DNA from: Burkholderiales bacterium
GTDB lineage: Bacteria > Pseudomonadota > Gammaproteobacteria > Burkholderiales > Burkholderiaceae_C
Assembly: GCA_029268225.1 (NCBI GenBank)
Contig: JAJUGJ010000016.1
Span: 1 to 62,147, forward strand
Length of the DNA stretch: 62,147 nucleotides
Direction of reading: 5' to 3'
Shown: one piece after another, positions 8,197-18,500 of the stretch
Numbering within the stretch: the first letter of the stretch is position 1
Layout: the number at the start of each line of letters is the position of its first letter
Made by a program: the position numbers and the translations under genes
The notes under the pieces: generated by a model
The model's database searches: none
Told to the model about the DNA's origin: nothing
What the model saw: only the letters and a program-made list of their open reading frames with translations

Positions 8197-9074
8197 TCGT
8201 GCGGGGACGCCGCTGAGGCGTCTCCCTCATCCTCCTCGTCTTCCCAGTGCGCCGGGGTGGCCTCCGCGGCAGCTTGAGCCGCTTGCGCGGCTGCGAGGGC
8301 CTCGGCCACTTCGGGCGAGGCCGCCCAGCCGTGCAGCACCTCGGCCACATCGCCCACACCGCTCTTGTTGAGCGAGGAGAACAGCGTCACGTTGACGTCG
8401 GACTCGTCGGTGACGAGGTCGGCGAGCACCTCTTGCGCCTTGCGCAGGGATTCAGCTTGTTCCTTCCGGTTGAGCTTGTCGGCCTTGGTCAGCATGACCA
8501 GAAGCTTGACCTCGCCGCTGCGCACGCGGGGCGTCACGAACTCCAGCAGTTGACGATCCAGCTCGGTGAAGCCGTGGCGGGAATCCACCATCTGCACGAC
8601 CGCACTCAAATTGCGTCGGACTTCGAGGTAACGGGCCATCACCTCTTGCCAGCGCAGCTTGGCCGAGCGCTCGACGGCCGCGTAGCCGTAGCCGGGCAGG
8701 TCGGTCCAGATCTGGTTGGGGGCGGCCTTGGGGCCCAGGTGGAAGAGGTTGATGTGCTGGGTGCGCCCGGGCGTTTTGGACGCGTAGGCGAGCTGGCGTT
8801 GTTGGGCCAGTGTGTTGATGGCCGTGGACTTGCCGGCGTTGGAGCGACCGACGAAAGCGACCTCTGGCAACTCGCTCACGGGCACCTGATGCAACTGGGC
8901 CGCCGTGATGTAGAAGCGAGCCGTGTGGGCCCAGGCCAGGGCTTCCTTGGCGGGGTGGCGAGCCAGATCCTGGGTGGGCACACGGGCCGGTGTGACGGCT
9001 TTTTGTGGGCCATTGGCCGTCTTGGAAGGGGCCTGTTTGGCCGAGCCGGGGCGATTGGGTGTGTGACGGGTCAT
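8187..9074 (-). CDS. engB: Ribosome biogenesis GTP-binding protein EngB/YihA/YsxC
   Basis: An essential-type GTPase that helps assemble the large ribosomal subunit. The 295-residue product has the core domain with P-loop GRSNAGKST, the DLPGYGYA G3 motif and the TKADK G4 motif. The N-terminal extension (~70 residues, Pro/Ala/Lys-rich) and the acidic Ala-rich tail are longer than in E. coli. The start is the ATG at 9072-9074. A promoter TTGGCA-17-TACAAT ends only 5 nt before this ATG, so the mRNA may be leaderless. Confidence 0.93.
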   Translation of the reverse strand: MTRHTPNRPGSAKQAPSKTANGPQKAVTPARVPTQDLARHPAKEALAWAHTARFYITAAQLHQVPVSELPEVAFVGRSNAGKSTAINTLAQQRQLAYASKTPGRTQHINLFHLGPKAAPNQIWTDLPGYGYAAVERSAKLRWQEVMARYLEVRRNLSAVVQMVDSRHGFTELDRQLLEFVTPRVRSGEVKLLVMLTKADKLNRKEQAESLRKAQEVLADLVTDESDVNVTLFSSLNKSGVGDVAEVLHGWAASPEVAEALAAAQAAQAAAEATPAHWEDEEDEGDASAASPHDQA

Positions 9075-9079
9075 AGGGC

Positions 9080-9108
9080 ATTGTAAAATCTCCAGATTCA
9101 ACTGCCAA
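9080..9108 (-). promoter_or_regulatory. Sigma70 promoter of engB, probably giving a leaderless mRNA
   Basis: Reading the minus strand, TTGGCA (9108-9103) and TACAAT (9085-9080) are separated by exactly 17 bp. Only five bases separate the -10 from the engB ATG (9074-9072), so transcription would begin at or next to the start codon. Confidence 0.65.
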
Positions 9109-9196
9109 AAGCAGGTGTTCGATTCCGTTTTGAATCTCGGGATCGGGTGCCGGCCGCCGGTTTCACCCCACACAGCCAACTCACCGCCCCTACGCC

Positions 9197-9823
9197 ATGA
9201 AGCGCTTCTCGAACCTGATTGCCCTTGCCTCGGTGGCCCTGTCCTTGTCCGGCCTGGCCCATGGTGCCGACACCAAAGCCGCCAAGCCGAATCTGGCGGC
9301 GGGCGAAGCCAAGGCCACGGCCGTGTGTGCGGCCTGCCACGCGGTCGATGGCTCGCGTGGTCTGCCCGCTTACCCCATCCTGCAAGGCCAGCACCCTGAG
9401 TACCTGGTCAAGCAACTGGTTGAGTTCAAGGAAGGCAAGCGCAAGAACGGCATCATGATGGGCATGGCGGCCCCCTTGACGGCCGACGAGATGCGTGACG
9501 TGGCCGCGTTCTATGCCAGCAAGAAGGCTCCGGTGGGCACAGCCAAGAACAAGGACATGGTCGCCTTGGGCGAGAAGATCTATCGCGGCGGCATCGCCAA
9601 GAAGGGCATCGCCGCTTGCGCCAGCTGCCACAGCGCCAATGGCGCCGGCATGCCCGTGCAGTACCCGCGTCTGGGTGGCCAGCACAGCGACTACACCAAG
9701 GCTCAGCTGACCGCGTTCCGCCAGGGCGAGCGCACCAACAGTGTCCAGATGACGGCCATTGCCGCCAACCTGAGCGACAAGGAAATCGAAGCGCTGTCCG
9801 ACTACATCGCTGGTCTGCGCTGA
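9197..9823 (+). CDS. Dihaem cytochrome c4 family protein
   Basis: A periplasmic electron carrier of 208 residues. It has a signal peptide cleaved near AHGA (about residue 23) and two class I cytochrome c domains with haem-binding motifs CAACH (residues 44-48) and CASCH (141-145). Each domain has a downstream methionine candidate for the sixth ligand (MMGM near 88; near 185 in the second). The pattern fits cytochrome c4, which usually donates electrons to terminal oxidases. ResB and CcsB, which attach haem to such apoproteins, follow directly, with a terminator between. Confidence 0.93.
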   Translation: MKRFSNLIALASVALSLSGLAHGADTKAAKPNLAAGEAKATAVCAACHAVDGSRGLPAYPILQGQHPEYLVKQLVEFKEGKRKNGIMMGMAAPLTADEMRDVAAFYASKKAPVGTAKNKDMVALGEKIYRGGIAKKGIAACASCHSANGAGMPVQYPRLGGQHSDYTKAQLTAFRQGERTNSVQMTAIAANLSDKEIEALSDYIAGLR

Positions 9824-9894
9824 GCGCCATGCTGGCGCGCTCGGACTGTGCCGGGGCGCCGGTCGTGACGTGACGAGAGATGCTCGACATGCCC

Positions 9895-9930
9895 AGGCGG
9901 GATCCCGGTTGCGGGGTGCCCGCCTTTTAT
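9895..9930 (+). terminator. Intrinsic terminator after the cytochrome c4 gene
   Basis: AGGCGGG (9895-9901) pairs with CCCGCCT (9919-9925), with an inner ATCCC/GGGGT extension and a bulge, followed by TTTTATTTT. It separates the cytochrome gene from resB. Confidence 0.75.
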
Positions 9931-10018
9931 TTTGGCTGCCCGGGTGATGGCGCATGCCCCCACGACGACGTGGTGACCGACCTTGTCGCTATAGTCCGCC
10001 ACGGTTCTGTCTGACTTT

Positions 10019-12223
10019 ATGACTGCTGAAGCCTCTCCTCTTCCTGTTCCAGCGCGCCGGTCGCGGCGCCGTGAATTGCTGGATTTGCTGGCGTCGATGC
10101 GCTTTGCCATCGCGTTGTTGACGGTGATCTGCATTGCCTCGGCCATCGGGACCGTGGTCAAGCAGGGCGAGCCGATGGTCAACTACGTGGATCAGTTCGG
10201 ACCATTCTGGGCCGAGGTGTTCGGTGCCATCGGTTTGTATCGGATCTACAGCTCGGTCTGGTTCCTGGTGATCCTGGCCTTTCTGGTGATCTCGACCAGC
10301 CTGTGCATTGCCCGCAACACGCCCAAGATCGTGGCCGACTGGCGCGCACACAAGGAGGGCATCCGCGAGCGGGCCTTGCAGGCCTTCCACCACAAGGCGA
10401 CCGGGCAGTTGGCCGAACCGGTGAGCACGGTCGAAGGGCAGGTGCTGCACACCTTGCAGGCGCAAGGTTGGTCGATCAAAACCCAGCGGCGTGAAGCGTC
10501 GACGCGGGGCGAGGCTGGCGTGATGATCGCCGCCCGATTGGGCAAGGCCAACAAGGTGGGGTACATCGCGGCACACGCGGCCATCGTGTTGGTGTGCCTG
10601 GGCGGGCTGTTCGATGGCGATCTGGTGGTCAAGGTACAAGCCTGGGCGCAGGACTTGCAGCCGTTCAAGGGCGGCACCGAGCCCGCCAACAGCCGCTTGA
10701 GCGAGCGCAACCCGGCCTATCGGGCGCAGTTGTTCGTGTCGGAAGGTCAGCGCACCAATGCCTCGGTGATTCAGATGGATCAGGGCATGCTGGTGCAGCC
10801 GCTGCCCTTCGAGATCGAGCTGAAGAAGTTCGTGGTGGAGTACTACGAGACGGGCATGCCCAAGCGCTTCGCCAGCGACATCGTGATCCACGATCCACGG
10901 GTGAAAGATCCGAAGTCCTACACCGTGGAGGTGAACCACCCGGTGGTGTACGACGGTGTGACGATCTTCCAGTCGAGCTTTGAGGATGGTGGGTCTTTGG
11001 TCAAGTTGCGTCCGCTGTACCTGGATCGGGCGGGCGCGCGCAGTGGGCCCGAGGTGGTGGACGCCGTGGTGGGGGGGGCGCCCGGGGCTTTGCCGGCCGA
11101 CTGGCTGGGCCAGGGGAGTGGTCCGCTGCAGTTGGAGGTGAGCGGCCTGCGCGTGATCAACGTGGAGAACCTGGCCGATGCGCAGAGCGCCAACCCTGCC
11201 GCGACCGCTACCGATGTGCGCGGCGTGAATTTGACGGATCTGAGCAAGCACCTGGGCTCTGGCGCCAAGCCGGCGGGCAACAAACAACTGGTGAACATTG
11301 GCCCGTCGGTGACCTACAAGCTGCGCGATGCGGCAGGGCAGGCCCGGGAATATCAAAACTTCATGGTGCCGGTGGAGTTGGACGGGCACCGGATGTTTTT
11401 GCTGGGTGTGCGCGACACGCCCGCCGAAGGTTTCCGTTATCTGCGGGTGCCGGCCGACGAGGCCATGAGTTTGCAGGGCTGGTTGCGCTTGCGTCAGGCA
11501 TTGAACAACAAGGCGATGCGTGATGAAGCTGCGCGGCGGTTTGGTGTGGCGGCGGGACCCAGCGGTCGCCCGGAGGTGCGCGAGCAGCTGACGGTCTCGG
11601 CGCAACGATCGCTGGACCTGTTTGCGGGGGCTGTGCCGTTGGAGACGGCTGCCGGCCAGCCTGCGACCGATGTGCCAAGCGGGGGCTTGATGGGCTTGTC
11701 GCGCTTCATCGAGCAGGTGGTGCCGCCCGAGCAGCGCGAGCAAACCTCGGGCACGCTGATTCGCATCCTCAATGGCGCCTTGTTTGAGTTGTACAACCTC
11801 AGCCGCACGCAGGCCGGGTTGCCCGCGGTGTCGCTCGACGAGCCGGCCGTGCAGGCGTTCATGGGCCGGGCGGTGTTGTCGCTGTCCGATGCGATGCTGT
11901 ATCCGGTGCCGGTGGTGTTCATGCTCGACAGCTTCGAGCAGCGCCAGGCCAGCGTGTTTCAGGTGACCCGTACCCCCGGTCGCAATGTGGTGTACCTGGG
12001 CTGCGTGCTGCTGATCATCGGGGTCTTTGCGATGCTTTACATCCGCGATCGGCGTTTGTGGGTGTGGTTGCAGCAAGATCCGCAGGGCGGCACACGGGTG
12101 CAGATGGCCCTGTCTTCCACGCGCCAGACGCTGGACACCGACCGCGAATTTGATCGCCTGCGCCAGACGGTGTTGGGCGAGGCGCCGGCGCAAGCCGCAG
12201 TGCCGACCACCAAGGAGATCTGA
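10019..12223 (+). CDS. resB: Cytochrome c biogenesis protein ResB (Ccs1)
   Basis: Subunit of the system II cytochrome c synthetase, which with CcsB carries haem across the membrane and attaches it to CXXCH motifs. The 734-residue protein has three N-terminal membrane segments (about residues 30-50, 80-105 and 180-200), a large periplasmic domain, and a fourth segment near residue 665 (VVYLGCVLLIIGVFAML) before a short cytoplasmic tail. The ATG at 10019 gives the expected basic N-terminus. It is 4 nt upstream of ccsB, so the two are cotranscribed. Confidence 0.94.
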   Translation: MTAEASPLPVPARRSRRRELLDLLASMRFAIALLTVICIASAIGTVVKQGEPMVNYVDQFGPFWAEVFGAIGLYRIYSSVWFLVILAFLVISTSLCIARNTPKIVADWRAHKEGIRERALQAFHHKATGQLAEPVSTVEGQVLHTLQAQGWSIKTQRREASTRGEAGVMIAARLGKANKVGYIAAHAAIVLVCLGGLFDGDLVVKVQAWAQDLQPFKGGTEPANSRLSERNPAYRAQLFVSEGQRTNASVIQMDQGMLVQPLPFEIELKKFVVEYYETGMPKRFASDIVIHDPRVKDPKSYTVEVNHPVVYDGVTIFQSSFEDGGSLVKLRPLYLDRAGARSGPEVVDAVVGGAPGALPADWLGQGSGPLQLEVSGLRVINVENLADAQSANPAATATDVRGVNLTDLSKHLGSGAKPAGNKQLVNIGPSVTYKLRDAAGQAREYQNFMVPVELDGHRMFLLGVRDTPAEGFRYLRVPADEAMSLQGWLRLRQALNNKAMRDEAARRFGVAAGPSGRPEVREQLTVSAQRSLDLFAGAVPLETAAGQPATDVPSGGLMGLSRFIEQVVPPEQREQTSGTLIRILNGALFELYNLSRTQAGLPAVSLDEPAVQAFMGRAVLSLSDAMLYPVPVVFMLDSFEQRQASVFQVTRTPGRNVVYLGCVLLIIGVFAMLYIRDRRLWVWLQQDPQGGTRVQMALSSTRQTLDTDREFDRLRQTVLGEAPAQAAVPTTKEI

Positions 12224-12227
12224 TCTC

Positions 12228-13589
12228 ATGAGCACTTCACATTCGGCCAGCGTGGCGCTGGCCTCCGAGGGCGGGCTGCGCCGGCCCCTGACCGACTGGC
12301 TCTTTGCCGTGCTGGCGCTGGCGCTGGGTGCGTGGGGCTTCGTGGCCTATGGTGCGCACATGGACGGCTATGAGAAAGCCATCTTGGCGGCGGCCGTGCC
12401 GAGCGTGGTTGCGCTGGGCTGGTTCTGGCGCCCCTTGCGCTTGCTGCTGGTGTTGGTCGGTCTGGCCACGTGGGCGGCGATGTCGCTCTACCTGCGCCAC
12501 ACCGATGCCCATGGCGCGGACCTCGCCATGGCGGAGCAGGTGTTCTGGCTGAAGTATTTCCTGTCGAGCCAGAGCGCCATCCTGTGGATGAGTGTGCTTT
12601 TCTTCATGAGCACGGTGTTCTATTGGATTGGCTTGGTGGCGCGCAGTGCAACGGCCACGAAGCTGGGTTCGCGCCTGACTTGGGCGGGGATCTTCATGGC
12701 GCTGGTGGGCACGTTGGTGCGCTGGTTCGAGAGCCATCAGATCGCGCCAGACATTGGTCACATTCCGGTGAGTAACCTCTATGAGGTGTTCGTGCTGTTT
12801 GCCTGGTTGACCGCCGCGTACTGGCTGTACTACGAGGACCGCTTTGCCCGCATGGGTCGGGATCTGGGTTCGCTGGGCGCGTTCGTGATGCTGGTGGTGA
12901 GCGCCGCGGTGGGGTTTCTGCTGTGGTACGCACTGGAGCGTGGCGCGCACGAGATTCAACCCCTGGTGCCCGCGTTGCAAAGTTGGTGGATGAAGCTGCA
13001 TGTGCCAGCCAATTTCATTGGCTATGGCACGTTCGCTCTGGCGGCCATGGTGGCGTTTGCCTACTTGGTCAAGCACCAGGCAGAGGAGACCCGCTGGTGG
13101 AAGCTGGCGCCGCTGTGGCTGGTGGGGGTGGTGCTGTGCTTTGAGCCGGTGGTGTTCCGCAGCAAGCCGGGCAGCGAGCAGTGGCTGAGCAGTTTCTGGG
13201 CGGTGTATTTCGGTGTGGCCGCCTTGATCGTGGCCGCGATTGTGGCGGCGCGCCGGCGCATTGCGGCACAACTGCCTTCGTTCGAGGTGTTGGACGACGT
13301 GATGTACAAGGCCATTGCTGTGGGCTTTGCCTTCTTCACCATCGCGACGATTCTGGGGGCGTTCTGGGCCGCCGAGGCCTGGGGCGGGTACTGGAGTTGG
13401 GACCCGAAAGAGACCTGGGCCTTGATCGTGTGGCTGAACTACGCGGCCTGGCTGCACATGCGCCTGATGAAGGGGCTGCGCGGCACCTTCTCGGCCTGGT
13501 GGGCGCTGGCCGGCTTGCTGGTGACGTCGTTCGCCTTCCTGGGCGTGAACATGTTCCTGTCAGGGCTGCATTCTTACGGCACCTTGTGA
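12228..13589 (+). CDS. ccsB: Cytochrome c biogenesis protein CcsB/CcsA (ResC)
   Basis: Partner of ResB in the system II haem lyase. The 453-residue product is an integral membrane protein with many transmembrane segments. It carries the tryptophan-rich WWD haem-handling motif (WGGYWSWDPKETW) near residue 390, plus histidines in loops flanking the membrane segments, as expected for haem ligation. The ATG at 12228 lies 4 nt after the resB stop; the frame opens earlier inside resB but that part is shadow. Confidence 0.95.
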   Translation: MSTSHSASVALASEGGLRRPLTDWLFAVLALALGAWGFVAYGAHMDGYEKAILAAAVPSVVALGWFWRPLRLLLVLVGLATWAAMSLYLRHTDAHGADLAMAEQVFWLKYFLSSQSAILWMSVLFFMSTVFYWIGLVARSATATKLGSRLTWAGIFMALVGTLVRWFESHQIAPDIGHIPVSNLYEVFVLFAWLTAAYWLYYEDRFARMGRDLGSLGAFVMLVVSAAVGFLLWYALERGAHEIQPLVPALQSWWMKLHVPANFIGYGTFALAAMVAFAYLVKHQAEETRWWKLAPLWLVGVVLCFEPVVFRSKPGSEQWLSSFWAVYFGVAALIVAAIVAARRRIAAQLPSFEVLDDVMYKAIAVGFAFFTIATILGAFWAAEAWGGYWSWDPKETWALIVWLNYAAWLHMRLMKGLRGTFSAWWALAGLLVTSFAFLGVNMFLSGLHSYGTL

Positions 13590-13637
13590 CGGGGCGGCCG
13601 ATACACTGCGGTCATTCGTGTGACGGGATTGGATTGC

Positions 13638-14033
13638 ATGCACTACGCCATTCGTGATGCCCAAGGCAATATCGTGAGCTTGCACCGTGAGCCGGTGCCA
13701 GGTGGTGAACCGGTGCCGCCGCAGCATCCCGAGGTGCTGGCCTTCCTGGGGACGGACGAGCAGCGCTCGTTCGCCCAGATGGACGCGGACCTGGTTCGCG
13801 TGCTGGAAGATCTGATTGATGCGCTCATTCGGCGCAACGTGCTGCGCATCACCGACTTGCCCACCGAGGCGCAGGCCAAGCTGTTCGATCGCAAGCATTT
13901 CCGCGAAGGCATGCAGGGCCATGCCTTGTCGTTGTATGGCGGCGGGCAGTCTGCCCTGACTTCATCGGGGCAGGTGGCACCGCCCGATGCCGGCGATGCC
14001 GCGGGCACGGATTGGGCTGACTTGATGCCTTGA
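13638..14033 (+). CDS. Conserved small protein (annotated elsewhere as tryptophan synthase subunit beta-like)
   Basis: The 131-residue product (MHYAIRDAQGNIVSL start) resembles a small family found in Burkholderiales next to cytochrome c biogenesis genes; database names calling it tryptophan synthase beta-like have no functional basis that I can see. The N-terminal third is strand-rich, the middle is helical (DADLVRVLEDLIDALIRRN), and the tail is disordered. No catalytic motif is visible. It follows ccsB by 48 nt and may be cotranscribed. Confidence 0.72.
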   Translation: MHYAIRDAQGNIVSLHREPVPGGEPVPPQHPEVLAFLGTDEQRSFAQMDADLVRVLEDLIDALIRRNVLRITDLPTEAQAKLFDRKHFREGMQGHALSLYGGGQSALTSSGQVAPPDAGDAAGTDWADLMP

Positions 14034-14055
14034 GGGGCCTCGCAGATTCAGTCGG

Positions 14056-14907
14056 TCACGACGAACCCAGCACGCGATGCTGCAAGGCGGGGAGCTGACT
14101 GCGGACCTGCTTCTGCCTGGTCTGGTCCAGTTCGGCCATCACGATGCCGGTGCCTTCCGCTTGGACGGCCATCACCTCGCCCCAAGGGCCGACGATCATG
14201 GAGTGGCCGTAGGTCGTGCGACCGTTCTCATGGCGTCCTCCTTGGGCTGGCGCCAGCACGTGGCAGAGGTTCTCGACCGCGCGCGCGCGCAGCAACAACT
14301 CCCAGTGGGCTTTGCCGGTGGTGTCGGTGAATGCGGCGGGCAGCACGATGAGATCGAGAGGATGCTTCTCTCCGAGCTGGCGGAACAGTTCAGGAAAGCG
14401 CAGGTCGTAGCACACACTCAGGGCGATCCGCCAGCTGATACCACTGCGGTCGGTGAGGCTGAAGGCCACAGGCTCCTGGCCGGGACGCAAGGTGGCGGCT
14501 TCATCGTAGCGCCGTTCGCCGTCGTCAAAGCAGAACAGGTGGATCTTGTCGTAGCGGGCGACGCGGTGGCCTCGAGGGTCGAAGACCAGGGTGGTGTTGT
14601 AGACCTTGTCACTGCCCGGCGCGCGAATGGGCAAGGTGCCCGCGATCAGCCATATACCGTGCTCCTTGGCGGTTTTGGCCAGGATGTGTTGCATGGGGGT
14701 GCCGACCGAGGCCGGATGGCTGGCATCGGCCAGGGGCTCGGCGATGGTCAGTTTGTCGTTGTCGCGCAGGCCGATCAGGCAGAAATACTCGGGTAGCGCG
14801 ATCAATTCGGCACCGGCCTGTGCGGCCTGGGCTATGAGGGCGCGGGCCTGGGTGAGGTTGTCGTCCACCCTGGGGGTGGAGATCATCTGGATCGCTGCGG
14901 CTTTCAT
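14056..14907 (-). CDS. Carbon-nitrogen hydrolase (nitrilase superfamily, NIT-type)
   Basis: The 283-residue protein has the Glu-Lys-Cys catalytic triad of the nitrilase superfamily: Glu in LPEYF (about residue 41), Lys in YDKIHLF (about 121) and Cys in SVCYDLRFPEL (about 166). The family of single-domain proteins like this includes Nit2/omega-amidase and deaminated-glutathione amidase, so amide hydrolysis of small metabolites is likely. It is the last gene of the minus-strand pilus operon, 23 nt after the TonB-C-like gene, although no functional link is evident. Confidence 0.9.
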   Translation of the reverse strand: MKAAAIQMISTPRVDDNLTQARALIAQAAQAGAELIALPEYFCLIGLRDNDKLTIAEPLADASHPASVGTPMQHILAKTAKEHGIWLIAGTLPIRAPGSDKVYNTTLVFDPRGHRVARYDKIHLFCFDDGERRYDEAATLRPGQEPVAFSLTDRSGISWRIALSVCYDLRFPELFRQLGEKHPLDLIVLPAAFTDTTGKAHWELLLRARAVENLCHVLAPAQGGRHENGRTTYGHSMIVGPWGEVMAVQAEGTGIVMAELDQTRQKQVRSQLPALQHRVLGSS

Positions 14908-14930
14908 GAACGACGACAGGAAGAGGGGCG

Positions 14931-15500
14931 CTATTCGTAGCGTACTTCGATTTTGATCCGGCTGGGGACCGGAGTTTGGTCTTTCAGGCCTGGGGTGAAG
15001 GGCGTGAGCAGGAAAATAGCTTTGGCCGCGTCGACGAATTCGATCGGCGCTTGGGCTTCGAGTACGTCTATGTGGTCGACTCGCCCCGTGGCATCAATGA
15101 ACAACTCCAATATGGCATGGCCCGGGGGCGACAGGTCCTGATCTGTGGGGGTGGGCAGGATGACCGAAGATGTTGGCGCTGGGCCGACATCCAGAAGTTT
15201 GCGCGGCCAGTAAGCGGGGAGGTTCCCGCTCGCTGATTTCGACTGGGCGTCGTCAGGCGCGGACGCCGCCGGCGAAGTGGTGTCCGCAGGCTGGTCGGGC
15301 ATGGCGAGTGTGACCTGGCCCAGGTCGGAGCCATGCTCACCGCGCACGGTGAGCTGCCGCACCTTGAGCGGTGGTGCGGTGCCCGCTGCTCCAGCGGGTA
15401 AAACGCGGGGGTGCCACCATGCGGCCCAAACGCCCCACGTCACGCTGACGTGCAGCGCGACGGAGGCGAGTGCAGCAAGAGCACGTGTGTCCCGGAGCAC
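14931..15500 (-). CDS. Predicted periplasmic protein with TonB-C-like domain
   Basis: The 189-residue product has one N-terminal membrane segment (about residues 7-30), a Pro/Ser/Ala-rich linker and a C-terminal domain of about 75 residues (HAILELFIDATGRVDHIDVL...FTPGLKDQ) that resembles the TonB/TolA C-terminal fold. The start is a GTG at 15500, 17 nt behind the pilY1 stop, so it is probably translated with the pilus operon. No ExbB/ExbD partner is nearby. It could link the pilus machinery to the envelope, but that is speculation. Confidence 0.65.
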   Translation of the reverse strand: MLRDTRALAALASVALHVSVTWGVWAAWWHPRVLPAGAAGTAPPLKVRQLTVRGEHGSDLGQVTLAMPDQPADTTSPAASAPDDAQSKSASGNLPAYWPRKLLDVGPAPTSSVILPTPTDQDLSPPGHAILELFIDATGRVDHIDVLEAQAPIEFVDAAKAIFLLTPFTPGLKDQTPVPSRIKIEVRYE

Positions 15501-15517
15501 CGAGGGCTGTGGTGGCT

Positions 15518-18500
15518 TCAGTCCAGCAGCTCACGCCACATGGTGCGCCGGGCCGTGCCTGCCGCAGCCCCCGTGGGAGAGGGGGAGGGGCTGGTTCGCA
15601 CGTCACCCAAGGTGTCGCTCACGATGGTGACCGTCTTGCCGTTTTGCAGCTTGACCGTCTTGATACCCGACACCATGGTGTTGGATGACAGGCGCGTGCC
15701 AATCGCAGAGTCGGTGGCTGTGGTGACTTGCTTGCCGGTCTCCAGGTCAACGTAGTAGAGCCAACCATAGCCGCCAGCGGTGCACGCGTTGGATTCCGGC
15801 ACGTTGGTGGCCACCGTCAGGATGTTGTATTGCAGTTGCATATCGACGTTGACGCGTTCGGAAGCGTTGCCGGAGCCCATCGAGGGGAAGTCGAAATACC
15901 AGCCCTTGTCGGTGGCCCAGTCAATGGCGTCACCAGAGATGGTGCGAATGGTCTGGCCGTTGCTGCCGGTGGTGGTGGTCAGGGTGCGAGACTTGACCGA
16001 GGCGTTGGCGCGTGGATTGCTCAAGCCGGTGGTCGAGAGATCGTCCTTGAGTCCATAGACACTTTGACCTTGTGCGTTGCTGAGGTCGTCCAGCGACAGC
16101 AGGCGGCCCGTGCCAACCATCACCACGCGGCTGCCATTGGTGTACGCCAATTCAGGTTTCACGCTGATGGGTTGTGCGGTACCTGCGGCATTGCGCAAAG
16201 TTGCAAGCTTGAAGGCTTCCTTGCCACTGGGTGCGTGGTTATCGTCAAAATCGATGCGCCACACATTGCCCAGCATGTCACCGGCATACAGCACATCGGC
16301 GGTGTTCAACTCTGCGACCTCAACCCAGGCATTGAGCTTGCCGAGGTTGCTGGGTGTTTCGGCTGAGCCCTCTCCGGTCGAAATGGTGTCCAGCAAAGTG
16401 CCGGTCATGGCGTCCACCACAAAGACCCGGCCGATGCCGTCACCTGTGGTCTTGCCGCAGGTGCCCGGTACGTTGTTGTACCCAGATGTGAAGATCGCGA
16501 CCCACTTGCCGTCTTTGCGGCGAGTGATCACAGGATGGCCGTAGCTGTAGCCCATTTGGGCATGGGTGAACTCCCACAAACCCTTGGGGTTGGCCGGATC
16601 GGTGACGTCCAGCGCGTAGTAGCCGCAGCCGCCTTTGTCAAGCCCCGCCACCAGGATGGTCTTCCATGCTGTGGCCGAGGAGCAAACGCTGGGGGTCCCT
16701 GTTCCTGGGCTGCTGCACACGTCAGCGACCGTGGGCGAGCCGTCGGCATAGTAGCGATGATCGTAATTGGTGTCAGCCAGATGGCGCATATTGGGCATCA
16801 CGAAACTCGGGACGAATGCCCAGCGCTCCGAGCCATTCGCGCTGTTGAACGCATGCAGCATCCCATCGTTGGCTGCAGCGAAGACCGTGCCACCACGCGT
16901 GGCGTTGGTGGATTTGAAGCTGCCGTATGTGCTGTCGTATTGCTCGTAGTTGAACTGAGGTTTTTGCACGAACACGGGGACGGCGTTGACGATGTCCCCC
17001 AGCACATGCTCACGTTCTCGATACAACGGATTGGCAGAATTGGTCAGGTCCTCGTAGGTGCTTTGCCCCCGCAGGTAGTTGACCATGTTGTCGCCATCAT
17101 TGGCCAGAGACTTCTGTGTGGCAGTCAAATTGGTACATTGGCTGAGTGCCGAGCCCGTTGATGGACAGGCGGTGGTAAACGGTGTCCCCAGGCCATCGGT
17201 GTTCAGGTTGGTGTAGGTGAAGTCCTTGAGCTTGTCGGTGGCGGTGCTGTTGAAGTACTTGATGGTGCGGCCATCACCCGAGGTGGCCGAACTCACTTTG
17301 AGGTTCAGTTGCGTGCGAGCACTCCAGGTGGCTGTTGAGGCCACTGCACCGGTGTTGGCGTCAATGGCTTTGGCAATCAGTTCGCCGTCCCACTTGACCG
17401 TTCGGTATTGCGCCAAATAGACCGCGTTGTCACCCGCAACGAGTTCAAGGCTGGATGTGGCGGCTGCCGTACCCGATCCAATCCGCGCAGAGATACCCGC
17501 CAAGGCGTCCTGGAGCCCCGCCGTCAGACTGGTTGGGTTGGAAGCAGAGAAATAGAGTCCGCGTCCGTTGACGGCCGCATGCCACAGGTCGTCAATTTTG
17601 CGGATGTCACTGTTCGGGTTGGGCCAGTTTGAGTTGCTGTTTAAGATGTCGTAGTACTGCGTCACGCCTGTGATGTTGGGGGCGGTTTCGTAGTTGGGCT
17701 CGTAGAAGATTTCACCGCTCACGCCCAAACCCAGCGTGAATGTCGTCATGTGCTGCTGGGTGTTGGGATCCCGCGGCGTGCCGAGTACGTTGTTCTCGCA
17801 CAGATTGCTGTAAACCGTCGTGCCAATGGTATTGCTGCAGTTGTTCAGCGCAGAGGTTCGCAGGTCGGTCTTGTAGTAGTACATCGCCGTGTCGGCGAGG
17901 GTGTTCGAGATGTTGAGCGCATCCAGATAGGGGCGGTCTGTGCCCGTGCCATCCTGGTTTCCAATGTCCGTGGTCGTGTTCAATCGCTTGGGGTCGTTGT
18001 CATCATTCCACGCACCGTCAGTCGAGAGGATCGTGAAGTTTTGCTGACACGAGAATTGAACAGGATCTTTGTCTCCCCAGCCACCCTTGCCAGCGTACAT
18101 CTGACCAACTTTGGCCAGGGTTGTGCGCAGAGGTGTACTCCCGCTGGACGTCGAGGAATAGAGGGCGTTGTACCAGGCGACTTGATTGGTGCTGTCGAAA
18201 TCTCTGATGGTCAGGTTGGTGTTGTCGTTGCTGTTGATGAAAAACAGCCCCACACGGAACTGGTCCGACAGCGTGCTGAAGGCACGTCCTGTGGCAGCTT
18301 TCATCATGTAACCACGATTGCGGTAGTAGCTGTACCAGTTTGCGTAGTTGGTTTTGGCCGCATCGCTGCCGGTGGCGACCCCGGGCGCTTCGATATCTGA
18401 GGCTGAGGTGATGACCGTGTACTTGCTGTCTGCCGCGCAATTGGATGCGGGGGTGCCTGATTTCCACTTGGAGTAGTAGAACTTGAGGCGCACGCGGATG

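Noticed and set aside
9989..12235. 748-codon minus-strand open frame opposite resB
   Set aside because: High GC at third positions of resB leaves the complementary frame open. The translation is His/Arg/Gln-rich with no domain, while resB and its motifs are certain.
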